The notes under the pieces were generated by a model. It worked only from the letters and a program-made list of their open reading frames with translations, was not told where the DNA came from and searched no databases. From contig CAWZYM010000272.1 of assembly GCA_963966185.1 (NCBI GenBank), forward strand, positions 479,501-543,500: a stretch of 64,000 nt of DNA, read 5' to 3'. This DNA comes from Rhabditoides inermis. Taxonomy: Eukaryota; Nematoda; Chromadorea; Rhabditida; Rhabditidae. Within the stretch, counting starts at the first letter, position 1. Each line of letters starts with the position of its first letter. This document shows, piece after piece, positions 1 to 12,101 of this stretch. The position numbers were made by a program, and so were the translations under genes.

Positions 1-89
1 GTTGCGATTTCATCCCGGCTTTTGTGAATATGGAGAGTCGACATGTGGTAATGGTTTTGTGTCTGTGTTAAATCTAATCATTATTTCAG

Positions 90-619
90 ACGGCACCCGC
101 GTATAATATGTCGGCGTGTGTGATCTATAAGAATATGAGTACCGTACTCACGTCTATTATGTGCTATCTCTATGACACGATTCGGTACAGAAGAGTAGTG
201 GAAGATATGATGGAGGATACGTACAGTGTGCGGTGAGTTGAAATGCTTTATTTATTGTCCAATGATAATTTGTTACTAACGCTCACATTATCGAAAAAAC
301 GTTTAAAAAAGTTACAAAACTATATTTAATTGCGTATCATTCACATTTTGATAAATTGCATAATTACTTTAGTACAACCAGTACTGCGTTCCCTCATACC
401 ACGCATTCTAATGATTCTAATCCGTTGTCGATTACAGTGCGTGCTCGGCATTCAACGAGCACCTGTCGCTATCGCGAGTGAGTCGACGCATCGAAAAAAA
501 GACACTAATGCCCGGCTGACATTTGCAGGTATCGCGCCAGTTGCAACACCTCGCTGTCGTCCGCGAACCGATCGAGCGATTCGTGTCAGGATTCGTGAAC
601 AAGTGCATGCAGTGAGTGC

Positions 620-708
<89 letters not shown>

Positions 709-1861
709 CCAGGGACAGGACAAAGCGAGGTGACTTGTGCTACGGCTGTGGCGACGATGTGGAGTGTTTTGTGGAGAAGCAGTTTGAGGTGAGGAACGAT
801 ATTTGCATGCATTCACATGAATGTATGTCCTTCTCTTCAACAGGCTCTACTCTTTACTGGCTCTTATCACACTCTCAAGTTTGCATAAGTACCACCGTGT
901 CCCGTGTGTATGAGCGATATTCGATGATGCTTGCCGTGAAAATTGGGGATACCCTCTGGTCTGGACAACACGCATCACGCATGGAAACATTTTCTCTCAT
1001 TCATCATGAACGCATGTGATGTGTCGGTAGATAAGAGAGCACAGCGAGCGAATATCACACTCCCAACGCGATTAAAAGCGAGATGCGCAGATGCGCTATA
1101 CACTATACGGTCATACCTGATGGCGAGAAGAAACTTGATTGTGCATAAAATGAACTTTCTGACAGGAGGATCATCGTGACGAAGGATAAATCGCTCTGAT
1201 TAGTTTCTTCAAGTCGCAAACCATCTATTGCCAATCTCTATCCTTCCGCGTTACGTTTGCAATGATCGCAGTCGCTGCTGTCGTTCTCCTCTTCCCCACG
1301 TCTGCGGGTCTCCGTCGAAGACGCGCACTTCGCCCCCCAGAACTGGCACTGCGAATTCGGCACCAACAGACACCTCTACACCCTACTCAAGTACGAGGGC
1401 GCCAGGCCGCACCAGCTCGTGAGTCATCGAACGCATTGAATACGTCAAGCGTTATCTGGATAACGATGCTGCGTGACGTCTTGTCATGACGTTGACACGT
1501 GTTCAATTTCCAGGTGACGGACGTTTTAAACATTGCGCGGGCGAGCGGCGTGCCGGAAGAAGTGATCGCCGACATTGACAAACAGGTATTATGATAATAG
1601 ATGTGGTCACCACGTTAAACTGATATTGTTATAAACATTTCGCTAAAACATCTTCACGTTTCTCGTAAATGCAAATCTCGCTCGATTCGTATCTTTGGTT
1701 GCGTAATGAAAAGCATTGGTGTAGACTACATTTTTTTGGCACATACACAGATAGAAAACACTGAAAAAAGTAGTAGTGACAGAGCCGGAGACCATCTTTC
1801 GAGCCGGTCGAGTACTCGGAAGTGTAGTGTTTTCTGCAGGGCCAAGGGAATAGTTACTTGA
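90..1861 (+). CDS. Carbohydrate sulfotransferase-like protein, 5' partial
   Basis: Predicted exons 90-232, 438-477, 529-611, 719-788, 1272-1418 and 1514-1585 join in frame. The first exon holds a 5'-PAPS-binding-like stretch (CVIYKNMSTVLTSIMCYL), the third the 3'-PAPS-binding motif VVREPIERFVSGF, followed by the Cys cluster DLCYGCGDDVECF and the family motif HFAPQNWHCEF. These match the Sulfotransfer_2 type common in nematodes, Golgi enzymes that move sulfate from PAPS to glycans. The N-terminus lies outside the window. The last exon is unsure: an exon 1751-1861 stays in frame and stops at 1859, but its second half reads more like the family in another frame (NSYLKLVQIMINRSISAL, about 1850-1905), so the C-terminus may be frameshifted or decayed. 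The 719 acceptor follows a (GA)n intron. Confidence 0.75.
620..706. repeat. (GA)n tract in sulfotransferase intron
   Basis: Nearly pure GA dinucleotides with a few GAAAG breaks, in the sense strand of the intron 612-718. It occupies the place where a polypyrimidine tract would normally precede the 3' splice site; the acceptor GGGACAG at 712-718 is otherwise consensus. Confidence 0.9.
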
Positions 1862-2148
1862 AACTGGTCCAGATAATGATAAACCGATCAATCTCAGCTC
1901 TCACAGACATTTCTGACAAAAGCACACACAAAAATAAAAGGTTTTTGCTACTTTTCTGTTTTAGTCCTTCACAAATGACCGAACCAAGACCGAAGAGTAA
2001 AACCGGCTACATTCTGGTTAGGCGTACTATGCGTGCGTTTCCGGCGTTTCGAGCGCGTAATCTGGCGTGTATTAAGATTAAGAAGACGCGGTCGTAATTG
2101 GTGTAAGAACCTCTGTTTGGATAGTGCGGGCTATCTGTCGCCACCCCA

Positions 2149-2198
<50 letters not shown>

Positions 2199-2268
2199 TC
2201 CGATAAGACGTGAAAGCGCAGTGCCGCAGCCTCTATGAACCATGTTACTCATAGGGCAGGCAATTCGC
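1862..2268. other. Intergenic stretch with (CT)n
   Basis: Separates the sulfotransferase from the adhesion GPCR on the same strand. It contains a (CT)n tract at about 2150-2195. A short open frame 1975-2097 is not supported by any family resemblance. The next gene's promoter should lie here, but I see no clear TATA box. Confidence 0.5.
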
Positions 2269-5200
2269 ATGTTTTTGCTGACGCTTTGTTTCTTCCTTCC
2301 ACATGTCGCCGGCTTCGTCCAGCACTATTCAATGTTCTACAATTCGGAGAAGACGAGCACACAAATGCAGATCACCGTCGAATATTCCAACGTCAGCGTC
2401 AATGTGTTTCAATTCGAATATCAACCCGCTAGTCCGCTGCTCATGGTCGACAGAATTGCGTAAGTACTTTTGTGAATTCGACGTTTCTTCTTATCTCGCC
2501 TTTTATCTTTTGTTCTTCATTGTTTCCAGCTTCCGTGGCATAATCGATTGATCACGAATGCGATCGAATAAGTATTTCCCATTTGCTGTTGTTTGCAGCT
2601 GTCCCACGCCCTGCTTCCGTTCTTTTCCATCTTTCGAGCCGGTCGAGTTCCACTTCTTCAACTCGTCCATCAATGTGACCATATCAGTCGACGACAATGA
2701 CAATAGTGTACGTTTCATTTCACTTTTTTTTGTTTCATACATACATTATCACTATATTCAGTGAATACTTACAACACCTTTTTTCTGTGTTAAAAATGTT
2801 TTTTTTTATAGTTGAACATTTTCATGTCGGATTATGGACTATGTATTTTTCAGCTGTCTCTTTTCGTCGATGGCTGCGAGCAGTCGTTCAAGCAGTGTGG
2901 AGTGCTGCAGCTGGAAAGAGAAGGTCGGTCAATGCACTCTTTGCAACTCATGAATCGTATCACCTTTATTGCATCCGTGGACTGATTTTTCCCACTACAT
3001 TTCTATGAATCCTGAAGTAACAACCACCCTTTTGAAAATGTTTCTGAAAATATGTTAATGTTTTGAAAAAAATCTTCAAACAAACTGCCTTATTGTTCAA
3101 AGTTCGAAAAAAAACTGTTATTTTTTGTTAGGAATCTGCCTCTGCAACAACGCCGGTGCGAGCGGCAAGAAATGCGACCAAGCGGATACCATTGATCTCA
3201 GCTGGTACGGGACATCTAAAGTGCACTGTGAAGTTCGATCGTATCTTTCCAGTCTTATCACGGAGAGCGCGGCGACTCTTCCACACGTGTTGTCTACCCC
3301 TGCCGCCCCCGCCCTGTACACCTTCTCCCTCGCCCTGTCCACCTCGTTCTTCACGCAGTACAGCGTCGTGCTCACCGCCTTCTCCATCCTCGACGCCCGC
3401 GTCCACTACTACGTCACCGTCACGCACCTCTCCGGACCGCCGCAGTCCTTCTTCATCAATGGCACCAGGTCAGCCGCAAAAAGACACCATGACTCTGTTT
3501 GTGATGTCGATGTATACAACTTGATATTGATGTGCTAGCCGATATGATTAGTAAGAGAGTAGATTTTTGTTTAGGTGCGACGACCTGTTGTGCACGTTCA
3601 GCATGTCGGTGAACGACACGACTCGGATGACGTTCTACGAGGATGACATCATGCGAGACGACATGAGCCTCTTCCAGCAGAGCCGGGGCAAGGTTGGTAT
3701 TCACTGTGTGTCTTCATTATTATCTTCTCTTTTTGTCGAGTAGTTTTTTTTGGCGACGCCCTCGTTTTTTTCATATCATTCTCTCATACGAAATTGCTGT
3801 TTTTGGTCAATTTCGTACTTCGTTGAGACGAGGGGGTTGTATGTTTTTGAATATAGTAATAGTAATAGCACATCTTCAGGCCGTCTTTTCCTACCTCGGT
3901 TGTGCGCAGGACCTTTCCGATCACGAGTGCCTCAGCACACAATACTCGCAGAGTGACATGTACGATCTGTGTGTGTGCGAGAACGCACTCACGCTCATAG
4001 GATGCCTCAACAGTCAGCAGATGAATATGAGCTGGTAAGAGAATTGTGTGTTCTCATCTAACTGCATGCGTACGCTACCAATGTTAACTTGGTGTTGCAC
4101 GTTCTGATACTGGTATCACTGGGTAAAACGAACATGATCTGTCGTCTGTCAGTTGAGAATTTTTTCGAAACTAATGTTTCATACAGCCTCGTTCAGTCTG
4201 TCCACGTCCACTGTGCCATCCACGACGACAACGCGGCTGACGTCAACGACGAGCGAGCCGACGACGGTCACTGCCACGACGCAGAGTTCGACAACAATGA
4301 CAACGACGACGGCGGCCACCACCACGACGACGAAGACGACGACGACGAAGATGACGACGAAGATGACGACGACGACGGAGAAAGCGACAACGACAAACAC
4401 CGAACCCAGCACTACCACTCCCTATTGGACGCCCTCGCAGCAGCTCCACAATCTCACGGTCAGCATTGTCCTTATAGGAGTTTCTCAAATAAAAAAAGCA
4501 GTCCATCAAGTTATGTATATAATGATTTTATTTGCTGAAACGATCCAATTGTGTAACACACTGTGGCCTCTGTTTTTTGAAGACCATATGAACGGGAAGA
4601 TTCTTGAATTCCAGGGTCCGGTGGACTTGCAGAACGTGACGCACGTGTTGTCGAAGACGCACGACATCGTCAGTCCCATGAAGTACAACATCAGCGGCGA
4701 CGACCTGTACTCCATATCGCTCATCCTCAACAACTCCGCCAGCATCCTCAACATCACCCATCCGGTGAGAGTATATTATTCGGATGTCAATTAGCATTAG
4801 TATCAATTTGATCATTACTCTTATTTTACACTGATCCACTGATCCACTCAGTGTCAGACCGAACAGTTGCTAGATGTTTTTTCATATCATGTGTACATTA
4901 AATCATTAAAACACCGATCAATTCGTGAAAGTGGGTAAAGTGTGACAAAAAACAAGCCACATGTGTTCAGGATATCTCGCTGATCTTCTCGATAATGGAC
5001 TCGGTGCTGCACACCAAGGAGCACGTGTTCACCACGTCAGCCATGGAGAAGCAGTACCAAGCGCCGCAGAGGTGAACTCGCAACAAGAAAGTGCGCGGCC
5101 TGCTTCTTTTTTTCCACGGACAGAGACGCGGGAAGAGTACTATAAAACAGAGAAGCAGGTCCGCATCGCGTTCCCACTACCCGCGTGCGGCGGCTGCTGG

Positions 5201-8200
5201 GCGTCTGGCCAAAGGCGCACTCGCAAACTCTGACTATGAAACGGTAGTCGGTCTCTTGAAACTGTAACTGAAACTCATGGAAAACATTTGCAAACGCAAC
5301 AAAACAGTGTGTATCGAATGCGTTTTGAAGTTGCAGTCTCGACTAGACAGGTCTTATCAGAGAGACGGTACCTTATATCAGTATACAAACATATTGGGTA
5401 AAGCGATAGGTGATGGATGGTTCATTTCTCTAATGTTCCACATTCCAGACATTTCAATGAAAATGCTGTATTTTTCGTCTCAGAAGTTGTGGTAAAATCA
5501 AATCAGAAGTAAAATCATTATCTAATCAGTAGTAACGAATACGAAGTTTCGCATTCTTATCGCAAGCCGTAATGTGAGTGAGTGAACGGCATATAGAAGA
5601 ATCTGTATTGATTCACATTATGAAAGTCAGAGAGAATAGTTCAATCATTCAAAGTTACAGATTGTTGACGGTCTTCAACAAAGTCGTAGTCAACAGTGGA
5701 TTGTCACAAATTGATAAGCTCGATGGCCAATACTTTGGCTTCTCAGCAAGAAAAGTGAGTGAACGGCATTTACAAACTGATTGGATAAAAAAGAACCGAA
5801 GAGAAGAACGCATGTCATGTGTTGTCACAGATAGACTGTTCAACCAACGAGGAAGAGATCGGACTAGCGGACACCGGAACGGAGTTCGAGGCTCTGTATG
5901 GGACAGCCGGCAGCGACAGGGGAGACGACGTCAAGATCAGCATCCCGAAAAGCGTGCTGTGTCGAGATGGACAAGGTGAGTATGTTTTACGAACTTCGTA
6001 GTTTTGTTTTATGAAAATGAAGCATGCTAAATTATTTTCCTATTGTGATACGAAATCCTAAGAAAACGAAACCTGTCAAACAGTCAAACTATTCTCCTAA
6101 CGTAATTTGAACAAAACAAAGCAGATCAAATTCAATTATTCTCCTATAGTGAATCAAAGAGGAAAACAGTTCAAATTGTTATGATATCGTAGTAATGGGG
6201 GAACGAAGCAGTTCAAACTGAAGGAACGAAGCAGGTCGAACTATTCCTCTATAAAACGAAGCAGATTGCAAATCAAACTATTCTCTTATCGTAATCCTAA
6301 GGGAACGAAGCATGTCAAAATATTCTCTCACCGTAATCATAAGAGAACGAAGCATGTCAAATTATTTTTTTATTGTAATCCTACGGGAACGAAGCAGATA
6401 AAATTAATCTATTATCGTAATCCTAAGGGAACGAAGCAGATCCAATTATTCACCTATCGTAATTTTAAGGGAACGAAGCATGTCTAACTATTCTCATATC
6501 GTAATCTTAAGGGAACGAAGCATGTCAAATTATTCCTTTATTGTGATCCTAATTGAACGAAGCATGAGAAATTATTTTTCTATCGTAATCCTAAGGGAAC
6601 GAAGCAGATCATATTAATCTCATATCGTAATCCTAAGGAAACGAAGCAGATCTAATCATTCTCCTATCGTAATCCGAAGGGAACGAAGCAGATCAAATTA
6701 GGATCGGCGCGAAGCGCAGATCGTTTGGGTTCCCCGTTTGGGTTCGTTTGGGTTCCCTTCGTTAGCGGTTTGCAGACCCGCTCGGCCCGCAGGGCCGCCA
6801 GAATCGCTTGTAAATCATTCAAATAATGAATGTTTCAGAGTTATATCATAAATCGTCCGTTGAACAACTATAAACCAAAACAAAACATGAAACAATAGTT
6901 TAAGACCCAAAAATATGTTCGCTGGTTAGGTCTGCACGTCTGTATGGTATGCTTCCGGTCGCTGATTCGCTGAAAGACCCGCTCACTAACCCCGCCCCCG
7001 TGCGCTCATTGGTTCGTGATGCGCGGGAGCGTGTGCGGGAGAGCGCGATAATGTGCACACTGTTTGGGATTTGCGTAGTCGTTCACGCGCGTTGTATTGT
7101 TGTTGTTATTGTTGTTGTTCTGTTGATTTACTTTGAAAAAATACTGATAGTTACTGTGAAACTATCAGTACATTAACATTAATACATGATACATTGATAC
7201 ATTGATACATACATTAACATTTGAAAAAAAAAGAATTTCTTCAAAATTCAACAAAAGGACATTCATTCTCTTTTGAAAAGTACAAGCGTGAAGTAGCTCT
7301 GTTTGGGTTCATCTCAATTCAACAAAAGCAAATGCATAAAACTATTATTTCTACACTAAACTATAAACACAAACCTGCTCTCTCAAAACGATCACAAATA
7401 CATTGACATTCAAATGCCAAGATGAATATACTATTGCACACACACATTCTATCACTCTCATTCTATTAACCCGTTCATCAAATGAGTCCTCTTTCAAAAA
7501 GCTCTTGTATTTGTATACATTCAAAATCAATGAAAACATCATTGTAAACTAAACGATTGTTCTATAGCTGTTTATTGATTTTCACAATGCTTTCATAAGA
7601 AATGAGAAAGTATATTATATAGCCCCTATTAATAAATTGTCGATAAAGTATACGTTTCTACATATCGTTTGAGAGAGCAGGTTTGTGTTTATAGTTTAGT
7701 GTAGAAATAATAGTTTTATGCATGTGTTTTTGTTGAATTGAGATGAACCCAAACAGAGCTACTTCACGCTTGTACTTTTCAAAAGAGAATTATTCTATTA
7801 TCGTAATCCTCAGTTCCATTTTTTTCAATCCTAAATGCTAAGGGAACAGAATCGGTCAAATTGTTCTTTAGAAATATCATAGACGATTAGCCAAAAAGAA
7901 AGATAAATATATGAAAAAATCCATAGCAGTAAAGTAGATATGAAAAGCTAGCAATAATGAAGAGGTAGTGCCAGAAGGTGACATCGGGAGCGGTCATTTT
8001 GCAGCCACACACTCTGTGTTTGCCATCTTCCGCACTCGCAACCTGCACCAAGGCGACAGGGTATACAGGGAGCTGAACAGCAAGAAGACCACCATATCGC
8101 AGAGAGGACAGACCGATCAGCCCACTCTCATGGGAAACACTCAGCCAGCGGTAATAAATTCTCTGTGAATTACGTTATAAACTACGACGTCTTTTTCGCC

Positions 8201-10752
8201 TACGCCCTAAAAAAGATTTCGACTGTCAATGCAAATCAAACAATGTGTGTTGCAGAAAGCGATCGAACTGCTGCCTCCGCCGGCGTGCGCCAAGCAGACC
8301 GCGCTCACCCGGGCGCCCGTCACATCCGCTTCCATCCTGCGCGGCGACGGGGCAGTGACGAGGCTGGACGGAGACCCAACCATGACCAACATCTACTTCG
8401 ACACCAGCAAGGTATCGTGAATGTGATTGCAACTAATGTTATCGTAGAATGCAGCAAAGCAGCAACCAAAACCAATGGAAACTACTGTTCACAAAAGTTG
8501 GACAACGCAGATTTTTTGAACGTGTTCTAGTTGCTGGCTCCGCTGCACGGCCGCTATCATGTGACGTGGTGGGACGTGGCGCGGGGTGAGTGGGCGGAGA
8601 GCGACGAGTGCGCGGTGGACTGGAAGAGCGACAGGGTAGACGCCAAGTGCCCCCATCTCACAGACTTCACACTCGTCATTGTGAGTGACCAGTGAGAGAT
8701 CGCATTGAGTGATGGATACGCTTTTGCTACATTTGTCATTTTTAAATTTTGCTTTGGTAGTAGTTAGTAGTAGTAGTAGTAGATATAGAAAGAGAGAAAG
8801 ACAAAATCTTTCAGTCTGGCATGTGCAACGACCCGTCCGTCTGTGATACGACACTGCAGACGCTCGGATACGTTGTCAACTCGCTGTCCATCGGTGAGAA
8901 ACTTCACAACAAAGTTTGAGAGTGTCAAATTAGCGGTCAAACAGCTGGAAAATGCTGGAGTGGGATTAAAGTCCCCAAAAAATTCGAACTAATTTCAAAA
9001 TATTTTGAAAAATCTCGGAAATAATTGCGAGTTTATTCCGAATTTTTCTCGAACTTGAAACTCAAAATATTTTGAACTAGTGCAATCACATGAAAATGGC
9101 AGTGGCATCTTCATACATTTCAAGCCAATAGTCAAATAGTATTGTGGGTTACGACGTATTCCAAAGATTTTCGCTTGCTGAATCGTGTTCATGTGTTAAG
9201 TACAAATGCTTCTTTATTTGACAGCCACAAAAGATCGACGTCTAGGTTTTCGAATTGTGAAACATATTGAACGGGTCACAGCCCCAAAAGGCAATCAATA
9301 TCAGTGAGCCCCGGATATCGATTGATATCGATCGTTATCGATAAGATATCGAACTTTTCATATTTGAGGTGAACATTACACGTTTCAATAGTACCATTAG
9401 AATCAAATTGAGAAGATCTTCACAGCAATATGTTTTATGTTTAAATTTAAAATAATCACCGTAACCTAAAATCGCGTTACAGTAGTCTTATACTGTTCTG
9501 AGAATGCATCATGTAGCATGTACACGTGTTAGATGAGTGATATCGATTGTTTGGATATGTCATCAATGGAACGTATCACGTCTCCCTAGTTCCGTAGACA
9601 GTGTTTCAATCGCCTGCGCACACACTCGCCCACTTCAAATTATTTTGAACGTCGCCGAAAAACTGCGAGGCAAAGCTTCCCTATCTCAGCTTTATTTCAA
9701 AGTTTCTCTGTCTCTCTCATGTAACACACTGTTTCGTCGATTTTCTAGCTCAAAAAAGTTGAACTTGTTCAAATTTTTCTCAACATTAGTTCGAACTATT
9801 AGCAAAAACTGCGAACTGTGACTGTCAATTTTCGAAAATATTTTGAACTTTTCTTTGTCTCTCTCGTTTTGCACACTCTTTCGCGCGCTCTCACACCAAA
9901 AGTTTGCGAGGAGTTCAAAATATTTTGAATTTCGTTCGAACTTATTTCGAACTTTTTTGAGGACTTTAATCCCACTCCTGATGTTCACAAGTTCAGGCGG
10001 CCTGTTCACCGTTCTTCTCCTCTCCTGGCTGTCCACCATGCGCTTCGCTGCCAAGTACAAGACGTTGCAATTTATTAGGGTAAAGTGTCGTCTCTTTTTC
10101 ATTATGAATCTTCTCTCACTTACTTTTTTTCTCAATTGATTTGAATGCTTGATTCAGGGCGATTCGCGGCGGGACTCGCTGGCGCACATCTACCTGGTCT
10201 TCCTGCTCGTCTTCTACGTCGTGTTCACGGTCTTCTCGGACAGGGCGGTGTCTGGCGGGGCGTGTCGACCGATGGCCGCCATCGGCTACGCCCTCCTCCT
10301 GTCCTGCATACTCATGACCATATTCCAGACGTTCAAGGTAATGTAGCGGTCAGTCTCTTTGAAACTTTCTTCACATTGACTTAGAAAAGCATTCGAAGTT
10401 CGATCAATGAAGGCATGTCGAAAAATCTGTTTTAAATGAACTGACCACGTTGTGATTTGAAATTTGTGAATGCAGCAGTAAATGTCTGCAAATGTTGTAG
10501 GCATTCATATGATTTATTTCGTTATTTCCAGACCACCGAGCAGTTTGTCGTGGCCACTAGTGTGAAGCGGGCGCTCAAGTTCTCCACATACCCCATCTTC
10601 ACCATCACCTCCAGCATATGTGAGTGACAAAGTGTTAAAAGAAAAAAAAATCACCGGCTTGCAGTGGTTCCTATCATCACCACCATCTTCCTGTACGTCT
10701 TCTCGGCGTTCTTCGAGCGGCAGGACGGAATGTGAGAGAGAGAAAGAGAAAA

Positions 10753-10804
<52 letters not shown>

Positions 10805-10970
10805 GGGATGTCTTGAGGTGCTGGGTTCGGCCGGACTTCGTGATTGCCGGCGTAGTGTTTCCTCTCACAATACTCCTGTGCAACGCCATTTTCTGCACAG
10901 TCGTCGTCATTTGGAGGCTGTTCCCCACGGCTGGATCGCTGAGAGTATGTCTCTCTTCCTCTCTCTCTTC

Positions 10971-11029
<59 letters not shown>

Positions 11030-11356
11030 ATTCCCCTCTTTCAGATGACGGGCGGTGACCGTCAGCTCTGGAACCGCATCATCTCCATCGCTCTCATGCA
11101 GTTCACCCTGGGAATGCCGTGGATTCTACAGTACCTCACACTCTACGCTCCCAACGTCACCTTCTGGCACTATCTATTCACTATTGTTAGTTTTCCATTT
11201 CTACTTTACTGCCATGAATCTGTGAAGAGTCATGTTTCATTTTGGGAAACGTCTCACTCTAGGTGAACGGCTCGCAGGGTCTGATCCTCGCCTTCTTGTT
11301 CTTCTACAGAAGAACGCGCGTCTACGTGTCACAAAGGCGACGAAGGGTCACCGGAA

Positions 11357-11403
<47 letters not shown>

Positions 11404-11531
11404 TTCCCGACTCTCCCACACAAACGGTTTAGTTGAACGAGACGGAAGTGGCGATCGTCTCCTCTTCCTCCTCCTCTTCCGCAGTCAGCGCAGCGGCAGA
11501 GAGACGGCGCCGGCCGGATGCATCCATGTGA
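2269..11531 (+). CDS. Adhesion-type G-protein-coupled receptor (GAIN/GPS + 7TM), 23 exons
   Basis: Exons: 2269-2459, 2599-2707, 2854-2923, 3132-3468, 3575-3692, 3880-4034, 4197-4458, 4615-4764, 4971-5071, 5661-5754, 5831-5975, 7969-8150, 8256-8411, 8531-8680, 8815-8893, 9997-10079, 10158-10337, 10532-10619, 10665-10731, 10818-10944, 11045-11185, 11263-11358, 11433-11531. They sum to 3180 nt, 1059 aa, with all phases compatible. A signal peptide (MFLLTLCFFLPHVAG) opens it; an upstream in-frame ATG lies at 2242. Then come a Cys-rich ectodomain with an EGF-like piece (CLCNNAGASGKKC), a Thr-rich mucin-like stalk (exon 7), a GAIN-like region, and a GPS with CPHLTDFTLVI, where self-cleavage would fall between L and T. 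The 7TM part includes CW in the second extracellular loop (exon 20) and NGSQGLILAFLFFYR as TM7. The tail is short and Ser-rich. It has no galactose-lectin or cadherin domain, so it is neither latrophilin nor flamingo. Ligand unknown. Confidence 0.85.
6030..6700. repeat. 42-bp tandem repeat in GPCR intron 11
   Basis: About sixteen diverged units built around GTAATCCTAAGGGAACGAAG, repeating every 42 bp (for example 6301, 6343 and 6385). A remnant of the same repeat reappears at 7791-7866, so the segment 6700-7790, including a foldback element, probably interrupted an originally continuous array. Confidence 0.85.
7265..7790. mobile_element. Foldback/MITE-like element, family A (copy 1)
   Basis: Arms of about 125 bp: 7265-7390 is the reverse complement of 7662-7790 with few mismatches, starting ATTCTCTTTTGAAAAGTAC and ending in its complement. 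No transposase frame is present. Related arms occur at 12929-13021 and 38364-38741. It lies in intron 11 of the adhesion GPCR. Confidence 0.85.
8958..9977. mobile_element. Foldback element of about 1 kb in GPCR intron 15
   Basis: Left end GAGTGGGATTAAAGTCC (8958) pairs with right end GGACTTTAATCCCACTC (to 9977). Pairing continues imperfectly through AT-rich sequence with repeated TTCGAA and AAAATATTTTGAA. CTG on both flanks (8955-8957 and 9978-9980) is a possible 3-bp target duplication. The interior has a cluster of ATCGAT palindromes at 9310-9352. No coding capacity is seen, so it is non-autonomous. Confidence 0.75.
10732..10804. repeat. (GA)n intron tract in GPCR
   Basis: Fills most of the 86-bp intron 10732-10817 of the GPCR, in the sense strand. 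The intron starts GTGAGA and, to keep frame and restore the conserved Cys-Trp pair, must end at TCTTGAG, a GAG acceptor without a pyrimidine tract. Confidence 0.85.
10947..11402. repeat. (CT)n tracts in GPCR introns
   Basis: Two CT-rich tracts, about 10947-11035 and 11360-11402, form the polypyrimidine parts of the introns 10945-11044 and 11359-11432. The exons 11045-11185 and 11263-11358 lie between them. Confidence 0.85.
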
Positions 11532-11612
11532 ACTCGTGCTATCGAGTGATCATATGTGTTTGTACATACTGTTGATGAAGTGTTCTGATAACTAGACTTT
11601 TTGGAGAGTGAA

Positions 11613-11614
<2 letters not shown>

Positions 11615-11697
<83 letters not shown>
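11615..11697. repeat. (AC)n microsatellite
   Basis: About 41 uninterrupted AC dinucleotides in the probable 3' untranslated region of the adhesion GPCR. Confidence 0.95.
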
Positions 11698-11698
<1 letters not shown>

Positions 11699-12095
11699 CG
11701 CATCGATTTTAAAGTTAAGTTTAGCGACGCGATACAATCAGGGAGCTGTAGCACTAATCTAACACTACTGGTATTTTTCATTTCTAGAAGAAAGTATTTT
11801 CATAGTTCATAGAGCGCATATTATACCTTGTATCTCGACAGGCCTTACTCGGCCCGGAACACAATGAATGTATACACGAAAACCTAGACGACGCTCTACT
11901 ACGCTCTACTACACGAATCAGTTGTAATCAATGGAAAATGACCGCGATTCGCGATCGTCAACTGGCACGAGAAAACCCCTAGGATCAGCGTTGTGAACCA
12001 TTGTAAATACCATATTCAAGACGAATCGGATGCATTATACGATTATACGTTTCCCTGTCTTGATGAAAGTGAAGAGTCATTCACAACACAATCAC

Positions 12096-12101
12096 AATAA
12101 A
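12096..12101 (+). terminator. Possible polyadenylation signal of the GPCR gene
   Basis: AATAAA, 565 bp after the GPCR stop codon, the first exact match downstream of it. Assignment rests on position and hexamer only. Confidence 0.4.

Noticed and set aside
1975..2097. Separate small gene starting MTEPRPKSKTGY
   Set aside because: Single short frame, no homology, lies where the 3' end of the sulfotransferase may extend.
4089..4538. Asp/His-rich open frame overlapping the Thr-rich stalk
   Set aside because: It is the other frame of ACG/GAC repeats. The Thr-rich frame joins correctly to both neighbouring exons of the GPCR; the acidic frame does not.
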